7,881 nt of DNA, taken from the NCBI GenBank assembly GCA_937871415.1, contig CALMQD010000348.1, positions 1 through 7,881 on the forward strand, in the 5' to 3' direction. A program made the translations under genes and the position numbers. Positions 1 through 5,047 of the stretch are shown here, piece by piece. Numbering within the stretch: position 1 is the stretch's first letter; the number at the start of each line of letters is the position of its first letter. The notes under the pieces are model-generated. The model saw only the letters and a program-made list of their open reading frames with translations, had not been told where the DNA came from and made no database searches. This DNA is from an uncultured Phycisphaerales bacterium (GTDB taxonomy: Bacteria; Planctomycetota; Phycisphaerae; Phycisphaerales; UBA1924).

Positions 1-32
1 GCTTTGCCCATGAGTGGGATTATCGGATCAAA

Positions 33-60
33 CCGGCGGGGCCGCAACTGCCCCCGCCGG
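33..60. terminator. GC-rich hairpin, possible terminator of an upstream gene
   Basis: Bases 33-41 (CCGGCGGGG) and 52-60 (CCCCGCCGG) are perfect 9-bp inverted repeats around a 10-nt loop. On the plus strand the stem is followed by ACTTTC, and on the minus strand by TTTGAT, so the U tract is poor either way. It could end a gene lying left of the window, which would leave nuoI with its own promoter. GC-rich DNA yields hairpins by chance, so this is tentative. Confidence 0.35.
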
Positions 61-173
61 ACTTTCAGAAAGGGCCGGTAAGCGGTCCAAACCCGTCCGA
101 AACGGCGTTTCGCCACAACGGGCCGTGTCGCGGCGGTGCCAGAGCCGCTTGCGGGCGCGAGTCAGCGGTCCGA

Positions 174-202
174 TTGCGTTCGCTCGCCGCGACGGCTACC
201 TT
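174..202 (+). promoter_or_regulatory. Possible nuoI promoter
   Basis: TTGCGT at 174-179 and TACCTT at 197-202 are separated by 17 bp and resemble a weak sigma-70 -35/-10 pair, with 3 of 6 consensus matches each. Only 9 nt separate the -10-like box from the nuoI ATG, so transcription would start at or within a few bases of the start codon. No Shine-Dalgarno sequence lies before that ATG, which fits a leaderless transcript. The rest of 1-211 shows no convincing gene: third-position GC is clearly lower there than in the genes. Confidence 0.3.
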
Positions 203-211
203 TTCGCGCAC

Positions 212-757
212 ATGACCATTCAACCACAGGACATCCTCCGGCTCTCGACCCCGCCGCTGACGCGCGCCGAGGCGAGCTACCTGCCGGAGATCGTGAAGGG
301 GCTGGGAACAACGCTGCGCCACTTCGTGACCAGTTTCGGGCAGGGCCGCACCAGCCGCGCGCTGCAGTACCCCGAGCAGCGCCGCGAGCAGAAGCCGGTG
401 ACCGAGGGGGGCCTGGAGGTCCGCAACTTCCGCGGCGTGCACCGCCTGAACCGCGACGAGGCGGGGCGCGTGAAGTGCGTCGCGTGCATGATGTGCCCGA
501 CGCTGTGCCCGGCGAACTGCATCCACATCGAGGCCGCGGAAAGCCCGTGGGACGATCGCGAGAAGTACCCGAAGAAGTTCGAGATCGACGAACTGCGCTG
601 CATCTACTGCGGCATGTGCGAGGAGGCGTGCCCGGTGGACGCGATCGAACTGACGCCGGAGTATGACATCGTCGGCCTGACGCGCCAGGAGATGGTCTTT
701 GACAAGGACAAACTGCTGAGCGTGTACGACGTGACGATCGAGAAGAAGCCGATGTGA
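212..757 (+). CDS. nuoI: NADH-quinone oxidoreductase subunit I (NuoI), 181 aa
   Basis: This is the ferredoxin-like subunit of respiratory complex I. It carries two [4Fe-4S] clusters (N6a and N6b in the family) that pass electrons along the peripheral arm toward quinone at the cytoplasmic membrane face. Two complete CxxCxxCxxxCP motifs are visible: Cys89, 92, 95 and 99, then Cys130, 133, 136 and 140. An N-terminal amphipathic part (about residues 7-43) precedes them, and the C-terminal LTRQEMVFDKDKLL segment is typical. The frame is open upstream to a GTG at 14, but the ATG at 212 gives the usual family length, and the extra 66 residues are Arg-rich and unlike NuoI. No Shine-Dalgarno sequence precedes the ATG. 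No nuoJ follows; the gene runs into a terminator 34 bp after its stop, so it appears detached from the usual nuoH-I-J-K order on its downstream side. Family assignment is firm; the start is likely. Confidence 0.95.
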   Translation: MTIQPQDILRLSTPPLTRAEASYLPEIVKGLGTTLRHFVTSFGQGRTSRALQYPEQRREQKPVTEGGLEVRNFRGVHRLNRDEAGRVKCVACMMCPTLCPANCIHIEAAESPWDDREKYPKKFEIDELRCIYCGMCEEACPVDAIELTPEYDIVGLTRQEMVFDKDKLLSVYDVTIEKKPM

Positions 758-788
758 TCGGGACGCCCGCAGCCGAGCGACCGTGACG

Positions 789-819
789 AAAAAACCCCGC
801 GTCGGACGCGGGGTTTCTT
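789..819. terminator. Bidirectional rho-independent terminator between convergent genes
   Basis: The arms AAACCCCGCG (792-801) and CGCGGGGTTT (807-816) pair perfectly over 10 bp around TCGGA, and T802-A806 may add an eleventh pair. Read on the plus strand the stem is followed by TTTCTTGTT, which suits nuoI. Read on the minus strand it ends in six T (complement of A789-794), which suits the PpiD-like gene. It sits 34 bp past the nuoI stop and about 36 bp past the minus-strand stop, as expected for a shared terminator of converging genes. Confidence 0.88.
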
Positions 820-852
820 GTTGCTTGCGCTTCAGAGAGCCCGGTGATCCAC

Positions 853-2838
853 TCAGGCCGCGGGCTTGGCCGACTCAGTCTTGGCCGGCTCGGACTTGGC
901 CGGTTCGGACTTGGCGGCGTCGGCGGGCTTTTTCTTCACGGCGTCTTCGCCGTCGATCTCGCCCTTGGGGATCTCGACCTTCAGGCGCTTGGCCATGGTC
1001 TCGAAGGCGTAGGGGTCGTCCTGGGGCTTGGGGTCGAGTTCCTTGCGCATCGAGCCCATCAGCGCGAAGTCCTGGCGGGCCCGGAAGTTCTCGATGGTGA
1101 CGGGGTTGAGGGCGGTGATCTTGGCGACCACGACGCCGCGGCTCTTGGGGATCGCCACGGCGACGATGCGGTCCATGGCCGGCACTTGGTCGAGCGTCTT
1201 GGTCGGGTCGAGTTTCGACGCCGCGGCCAGCACGGCATTGCGGAACGCCTCGGCGTCGATGTCGGGGACATGGACTGCCGTGCCGCTCACGCGGTCGAGC
1301 TTGACCGTCGCCTTTTCGATGGGCAGGTCGGAGGCGGCGACGACGCCCACGGTCGGCGGCGCCTTGGCGACGGCCTCGAGCCCCTGCTCGGCGGCCTTTT
1401 CGGCCATCGCCGCGGTCTTCTGCTCGAGGCGCCGGAAGCCCTCGATCTGCATCATGTCGCGGATGACGTCCGGGCGGACTTCGTCGACCGAGTCGGGGGG
1501 CGACGTGTTGCGGACGTCGGTCACGACCACGTAGTAGCGGTTGCCGGTTGCGCCCGTGAGCGCGTCGCTGGGCATGCCGACCTGGAGGGCGGCGGGGTTC
1601 GAACCGGCGAGTTCCTTGACGGCGAAGAGGTACTGCGTCGCGGGGATGCCCCTTCCGCCGCGAGACAGGAACGAGCGCCCGAGGCCCTCGATCGCGCCGA
1701 CTTTCGACATCGGCATCCATTCGCTCTGGTGGCGCTCGATGACGGGCATGGGGAGCGTGACGCCGGTGGCGTCCTTGACGCGCTGCGTCGCCGCGGCGGA
1801 GAGCTGTTCGAGCGTCGGGCGCTTCTGCGCCCAGTCCGCCGGGAGTTTCCAGTAGCGTCCGTCCTGGGGGAAGGCGCGGACGGCCTTGTCGACCTCGGAG
1901 CGGATGCCCTGGTCGGCGGCGCGGAAGACGGCCTCGATCTGTTCGCGGCGCAGGTTGTCCTGCAGTTTCATGCGGGCCAGTTCGGGGGTGTCGTCGGTGA
2001 CCTTGCCGTCGGGGTACTTGCGGAGGAACCGCTTCTGCACCTCGACCGGGTCGACCGTCACGGCCTTCTCGATCGCGGCGCGGTCGAGCATGAGGAACTC
2101 GAGCTTCATGCGCGGCGGGAGGGTGTACCCCGCGCCGAACTCGCCGTCGCCGGCCTTCACGTCCTTGTGGGCCGCGAAGAACGCGCCGATCGCCTCGTCG
2201 GTGGGACGGTCGATCGAGGGCACCTCGCGGTCGGAGGGAACGAAGACGAAGTCGATGCCGACGGAGTCCTCGATGGACTTGAAGGTCTGGGCCAGCCGCC
2301 GGTCGCTGAAGCGCGGGATCATCATCACCAGCGCCCGCATGCGACCGACGCCCTGCAGCCGGGCGAGGGCCTTGGCGCCCTGCTCGGCGGTCATGCGCGA
2401 CTCGGCGGCGGTGGGCTCCAGCCGTGCCGCGAACTCGGCGGCGAGAGCCTCTTCGCTGATGTCCTGGCCGGTTCGCTTGATCGCGTCGGCGATCTGGCGG
2501 GAGATGGCGGGGATGAAGTTGCGCCCGGTGGTCGGCCCGCCGACGAGCCCGGCCTTCTCGGCCTCGGTCGCCAGCATGTACCAGTGGGTGCCGTTCTCGA
2601 TATTCAGGACGTCCTTGGTGATCCCGTCACCGAAGAGGCGCTTGATGAACTGGAACTCGTTCATCGAGTCGGCCCACTCGGCGTGTGGGACCTTCACCCC
2701 GTCGACACGGATCGTGACGCCGCTGGCGGCGCGCTTGCCCAGCTCGGAGATGGTCTGCCCGAGCAGCCAGGCCACCATGAGCAATGAACCCGCGATCACC
2801 ATGATCCAGGTGTTGTACTTGCGGAGGAACTTGAGCAT
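853..2838 (-). CDS. PpiD/SurA-like membrane-anchored periplasmic protein, 661 aa
   Basis: This is probably an envelope folding factor of the PpiD type: an inner-membrane-anchored chaperone whose bulk lies in the periplasm. A short basic N-terminus (MLKFLRKYN) and one hydrophobic helix (about 11-27) give an N-in anchor. Residues 30-230 resemble the SurA/PpiD N-terminal chaperone region, including the DSVGIDFVFVPSD and RPTDEAIGAFFAAHKD stretches that follow the helical core in PpiD. Residues 432-490 (YYVVVTDVRN then VDEVRPDVIRDM, then a long helix) match the segment that closes parvulin-containing PpiD proteins. I cannot find a parvulin consensus (SHIL, GGDLG or GYHI) between them, so isomerase activity is doubtful. 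The C-terminus (about 632-661) is a Lys/Glu/Pro/Ala tail with KSEPA repeats. GAGG at 2845-2848, 6 nt before the ATG, supports the start. The gene lies 108 bp behind rpsD. Fold family is probable; substrate unknown. Confidence 0.75.
   Translation of the reverse strand: MLKFLRKYNTWIMVIAGSLLMVAWLLGQTISELGKRAASGVTIRVDGVKVPHAEWADSMNEFQFIKRLFGDGITKDVLNIENGTHWYMLATEAEKAGLVGGPTTGRNFIPAISRQIADAIKRTGQDISEEALAAEFAARLEPTAAESRMTAEQGAKALARLQGVGRMRALVMMIPRFSDRRLAQTFKSIEDSVGIDFVFVPSDREVPSIDRPTDEAIGAFFAAHKDVKAGDGEFGAGYTLPPRMKLEFLMLDRAAIEKAVTVDPVEVQKRFLRKYPDGKVTDDTPELARMKLQDNLRREQIEAVFRAADQGIRSEVDKAVRAFPQDGRYWKLPADWAQKRPTLEQLSAAATQRVKDATGVTLPMPVIERHQSEWMPMSKVGAIEGLGRSFLSRGGRGIPATQYLFAVKELAGSNPAALQVGMPSDALTGATGNRYYVVVTDVRNTSPPDSVDEVRPDVIRDMMQIEGFRRLEQKTAAMAEKAAEQGLEAVAKAPPTVGVVAASDLPIEKATVKLDRVSGTAVHVPDIDAEAFRNAVLAAASKLDPTKTLDQVPAMDRIVAVAIPKSRGVVVAKITALNPVTIENFRARQDFALMGSMRKELDPKPQDDPYAFETMAKRLKVEIPKGEIDGEDAVKKKPADAAKSEPAKSEPAKTESAKPAA
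865..924 (-). repeat. 15-bp tandem repeat coding for KSEPA-type pentapeptides
   Basis: Three 15-bp units (865-879, 880-894, 895-909), each opening with CTTGGCCG on the plus strand, and a diverged fourth unit (910-924) lie in frame at the 3' end of the PpiD-like gene. The two best copies differ at a single base. On the coding strand they give KSEPA, KSEPA and KTESA, a flexible, probably disordered tail. Copy number could vary between strains. Confidence 0.8.
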
Positions 2839-2844
2839 GGAGCG

Positions 2845-2848
2845 CCTC
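2845..2848 (-). promoter_or_regulatory. Shine-Dalgarno site of the PpiD-like gene
   Basis: GAGG on the minus strand lies 6 nt before the ATG at 2838 and fixes the start directly before the membrane anchor. The rest of the 108-bp gap behind rpsD (2839-2946) shows no clear terminator or promoter, so read-through from rpsD is possible. Confidence 0.6.
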
Positions 2849-2946
2849 GTGGAACAGTGCGCACGCGCCGCGGAGCGAGCCGGAAGAGATAGACCCGGAA
2901 CGCCCGCGCCGCCGCGCGAAGAAGCCCGAAGACCGACCGGCCTGGA

Positions 2947-3546
2947 TTATCGGTAGAACTCGATGATGAGGTTCGCGTTGACGTCGAAAGGGATCTGGTC
3001 CGACGTCGGCAGGGCGACGACGCGCGCGGTGAGCTCGCCCGGGTTGAAGTCGACCCAGCCGGGCACCTCGTGCCCGGAGAGCGACTCCATGTTTTCGCGG
3101 AGGAGCTTCTGGATCTTGTCCTTGAACGTGATCACGTCGCCGATCTCGACGCTGTAGGACGGGCGGTCGGTCTTGCGCCCGTTCACGCGGACATGACCGT
3201 GCGCCACGATCTGGCGGGCCGCCCAGATCGTGCGGGCGACGCCCATGCGACGCAGGACGTTGTCGAGACGGCACTCGAGCAGGCGCTGGAGCACCTCGCC
3301 CGTGTTGCCCTTGGACCGCTCGGACTCGGCGAGGTAACGGCGGAACTGGCGCTCCATGACCGAGTAGTGGGCCTTGAGCTTCTGCTTCTCGTTCATGCGC
3401 ACGCCGTAGTCGCGCAGACGACGGCCGCGGAAGCCGTGCATGCCGGGGGGCGTGAGCTGGCGCTTGGACGTGTGCTTCGGGTTGTCCTCGATGGGGACGC
3501 CGATGCGACGCGAGATGCGGACCTTGGGACCGGTGTAACGGGCCAT
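2947..3546 (-). CDS. rpsD: 30S ribosomal protein S4, 199 aa
   Basis: S4 binds 16S rRNA early in assembly of the small subunit and organises its 5' domain; in several bacteria it also represses its own synthesis. The N-terminus MARYTGPKVRISRRIGVPI and the PPGMHGFRGRRLRDYGVRMNEKQKLK block are typical of S4. The RNA-binding S4 domain (about residues 92-155) reads CRLDNVLRRMG, then QIVAHGHVRVNGRKTD and YSVEIGDVI. No N-terminal cysteine zinc site is present, so this is the zinc-less type. The frame is open upstream to 3624, but the ATG at 3546 gives the family's exact N-terminus and has GGAAGGA seven bases before it. It is not next to rpsM, rpsK or rpoA as in the alpha operon; the neighbours are unrelated membrane and envelope genes. 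A structured leader precedes it. Confidence 0.96.
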   Translation of the reverse strand: MARYTGPKVRISRRIGVPIEDNPKHTSKRQLTPPGMHGFRGRRLRDYGVRMNEKQKLKAHYSVMERQFRRYLAESERSKGNTGEVLQRLLECRLDNVLRRMGVARTIWAARQIVAHGHVRVNGRKTDRPSYSVEIGDVITFKDKIQKLLRENMESLSGHEVPGWVDFNPGELTARVVALPTSDQIPFDVNANLIIEFYR

Positions 3547-3632
3547 GCGAACATCCTTCCGTCTGGGACGGCGCTTGGAGCGCCGTCTGAGCCTCGCCGC
3601 TTTGCGGGCGGTCCCGGCGCACACGCGCCGGG
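3547..3632 (-). promoter_or_regulatory. Structured 5' leader of rpsD with stacked hairpins
   Basis: In transcript order the leader holds three perfect hairpins. An 8-bp stem uses 3632-3625 and 3620-3613 (CCCGGCGC/GCGCCGGG, 4-nt loop). A small 4-bp stem uses 3607-3604 and 3600-3597. A second 8-bp stem uses 3587-3580 and 3574-3567 (GACGGCGC/GCGCCGTC, 5-nt loop). The Shine-Dalgarno GGAAGGA (3560-3554) follows. GACGG occurs twice: in the 5' arm of the last stem and directly before the Shine-Dalgarno site (3563-3559), overlapping it. The 3' arm's CCGTC could therefore pair with either copy, giving two exclusive folds. Autoregulation of rpsD by S4 binding to its leader is known in other bacteria; that this leader does so is inference. 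I saw no U tract for a terminator and no convincing promoter. Confidence 0.45.
3554..3560 (-). promoter_or_regulatory. Shine-Dalgarno site of rpsD
   Basis: GGAAGGA on the minus strand lies seven bases before the ATG at 3546. It decides in favour of that start over the upstream in-frame ATG at 3624, and it overlaps the second GACGG copy of the leader. Confidence 0.8.
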
Positions 3633-3669
3633 CCGAACGCGGGGGGGCGGAGCGAGCCTTCGACCGGGA

Positions 3670-3683
3670 CCCGTGACTACGGG
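3670..3683. repeat. Small inverted repeat upstream of the rpsD leader
   Basis: CCCGT (3670-3674) and ACGGG (3679-3683) form a perfect 5-bp stem with a 4-nt loop. It may be another element of the rpsD leader if transcription begins further upstream, or chance in GC-rich DNA. Confidence 0.2.
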
Positions 3684-3724
3684 GCGGTGCGGCGGCGCAG
3701 AGCCGTCGCGAGAAGGGCCGGGCA

Positions 3725-3768
3725 GTCCCCGAACAAGTGAGGGAGAATGAAAGGCGGGGGTCGGGGAC
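3725..3768. repeat. 8-bp inverted repeat after the DUF4010 gene
   Basis: GTCCCCGA (3725-3732) and TCGGGGAC (3761-3768) are perfect inverted repeats 28 nt apart, beginning 17 bp after the stop of the DUF4010 gene on the minus strand. The long loop and the lack of a following U tract make a classical terminator unlikely. It could still be a weak 3'-end structure or part of the region driving rpsD. Confidence 0.25.
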
Positions 3769-3784
3769 GGGTCAATGCCGGGAA

Positions 3785-5026
3785 TCAGGCCGGCCACCCG
3801 ACCACAATCCCAACAGCCGCGGCGATCATGAGGCCGAAGACCAGCAGAACGCGGTTGCGCAGCTCGCGCGAGCCGAGCACGGCGACGAGCGCACCTTTGA
3901 ACGCGAGATTCGAACAGGCGGCGATGAGGATGGCACGCCAGGCGGCGGCGGGCGCGACCTCGCCAGCGCCGGCCATCCGAGCGGCGCTGAGCGTGATGGC
4001 GTCCATGTCCGACAGGCCGCTGAAGGCCGCCACGGTGAACAGGCCGGCGGCGCCCGAATGCTCCTTGGCCCACGCGGAGGCGAAGTTGACGATCGCGAAG
4101 ACGGCGGCGAAGGCCAGGGCGGTGCGGAGTTGCGTCGGGTTGGATGGCGCGGGGGCGTGCGCGAGTCTCGACCGCCCGAGGAGGAGCACACCGGCGCTGA
4201 GCAGCAGGCCGACGGCGAGCATGGCGAAAATCGGCGGCGCAAGATCCCAGAAGCGCGCCCTCGACGCGGCGAAGATCTCGACCAGCACGCGCGCGAAGAC
4301 CACCGTTGAAGCGAGGGTGACGACCAGCCACGCCGCGGGCTCGTTCCCGGGGCCGGCTCGCGATGATCGCGCCTGGGCGGCGGTGGTCGCGGTGCTGGAG
4401 ATGAGCCCGCCCAGGAGCCCGGCGAGGATGGCGGCGTGGTTGCGGTTGAGGAGTTTGTAGGCGATGTAGGCCGCGAGCCCGATACCGACGACCAGAACGA
4501 CCATCAACCAGATCTGGTGCGGGTTGAAGGCCCCCAGCGGCCCCATCGGGCGGTCGGGGAGGACCGGGAGGACGACGAACGACACGAGCGCGAACTGCAG
4601 GACTGCGCGGTAGTCCTGGTCGGAGATCCGCCCGGCGAAGCGGTGCATCGGGGCCTTGGCGGCCAGGAGGATCGCGGTGACGACTCCGACCGCGGCCGCG
4701 ACGCCGCGCTCGCCGATGCCGATCATCGCGCCGCAGGCGAACATGACGAGCGCCGCGACCTCGGTGGTGATGCCCGGGCTCGAATCGGCGCGCGGGCGGA
4801 GGAAGTTGCCCATGGCGGTGGCGGCGGCCAGAGCGAGCAGCCCGCCGGCGAGGGCCCACCCGCCGAAAGCCTGCGCGAGCTGGCCGCAGAGCGCGCCGAA
4901 GATCGTGATGAGGGGGAAGGTGCGGATGCCCGCCAGGGCCGAGTCGGCCCGCTGGCGCTGGATGCCCACGAGCAGCCCGAGGCACAGCGCGATGCCCAGG
5001 GAGATCAACGCCTCCGGCGTGTCCAT
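3785..5026 (-). CDS. MgtC/SapB-DUF4010 family membrane protein, 413 aa
   Basis: This is a polytopic inner-membrane protein of unproven function in the MgtC/SapB plus DUF4010 family. The N-terminal part has the MgtC-like pattern: a first helix (about 8-22) ending in GLLVGIQRQR, then AGIRTFPLITIFGALCG (32-48) opening the second helix. The C-terminal DUF4010 part shows NPHQIWLMVVLVVGIGLAAYIAY (168-190), GLLGGLISSTATT (203-215) and SGLSDMDAITLS (336-347), all hallmarks of that domain. I count roughly 12 hydrophobic segments. The start ATG at 5026 is only 21 bp from the divergent start of the B12/GTPase fusion. A modest AGGG lies 7 nt before the ATG, and a TATA-containing box sits 8 nt before it. 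The 238 bp between its stop and rpsD argue against tight coupling with rpsD. MgtC itself is linked to magnesium stress and virulence; I would not transfer that role to this protein. Confidence 0.85.
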   Translation of the reverse strand: MDTPEALISLGIALCLGLLVGIQRQRADSALAGIRTFPLITIFGALCGQLAQAFGGWALAGGLLALAAATAMGNFLRPRADSSPGITTEVAALVMFACGAMIGIGERGVAAAVGVVTAILLAAKAPMHRFAGRISDQDYRAVLQFALVSFVVLPVLPDRPMGPLGAFNPHQIWLMVVLVVGIGLAAYIAYKLLNRNHAAILAGLLGGLISSTATTAAQARSSRAGPGNEPAAWLVVTLASTVVFARVLVEIFAASRARFWDLAPPIFAMLAVGLLLSAGVLLLGRSRLAHAPAPSNPTQLRTALAFAAVFAIVNFASAWAKEHSGAAGLFTVAAFSGLSDMDAITLSAARMAGAGEVAPAAAWRAILIAACSNLAFKGALVAVLGSRELRNRVLLVFGLMIAAAVGIVVGWPA

Positions 5027-5047
5027 ACCTCTACCCTATACCCAATC
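5027..5047. promoter_or_regulatory. 21-bp divergent start region with a shared TATA core
   Basis: Only 21 bp separate the ATG of the minus-strand DUF4010 gene (5026) from the ATG of the plus-strand fusion gene (5048). The self-complementary TATA at 5037-5040 reads as TATACC toward the plus gene (5 nt before its ATG) and TATAGG toward the minus gene (8 nt before its ATG). Each gene's -35 would lie in the other's coding sequence. On the minus strand TTGTCA occurs at 5066-5061, but with a long 20-bp spacer; I see no good plus-strand -35. The plus gene has no Shine-Dalgarno sequence. Confidence 0.4.

Noticed and set aside
14..211. N-terminal extension of NuoI from a GTG at 14
   Set aside because: The extra 66 residues are Arg-rich, unlike any NuoI N-terminus, and the ATG at 212 gives the normal length.
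3..215. Frame open from the left edge to a TGA at 213-215, overlapping the nuoI start as ATGA, as if an upstream gene were coupled to nuoI
   Set aside because: Third-position GC is much lower than in the clear genes, the peptide matches no family I recognise, and a GC-rich hairpin lies within it. Sequence left of the window would decide.
844..2787. 647-residue open frame on the plus strand opposite the PpiD-like gene
   Set aside because: It is a composition artefact: very rich in Gly, Asp, Arg, His and Leu with no domain, while the opposite strand has a membrane anchor, recognisable PpiD parts and a Shine-Dalgarno site.
2905..2918. CGCGC/GCGCG hairpin after rpsD as a terminator
   Set aside because: It is only 5 bp with no U tract, easily expected by chance at this GC content.
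3547..3624. Longer S4 start at 3624
   Set aside because: The 26 extra residues are Arg/Lys-rich and fall in the hairpin leader; the ATG at 3546 has an ideal Shine-Dalgarno site and the family N-terminus.
3393..4985. 530-residue minus-strand open frame across the DUF4010 gene and the rpsD leader
   Set aside because: It overlaps two well-supported genes in another frame and is Arg/Pro-rich without any domain.
4436..5047. In-frame upstream extension of the B12/GTPase fusion (204 residues)
   Set aside because: It overlaps the DUF4010 gene on the other strand, and its sequence is a Glu/Asp/Arg/Gly-rich shadow of that gene.
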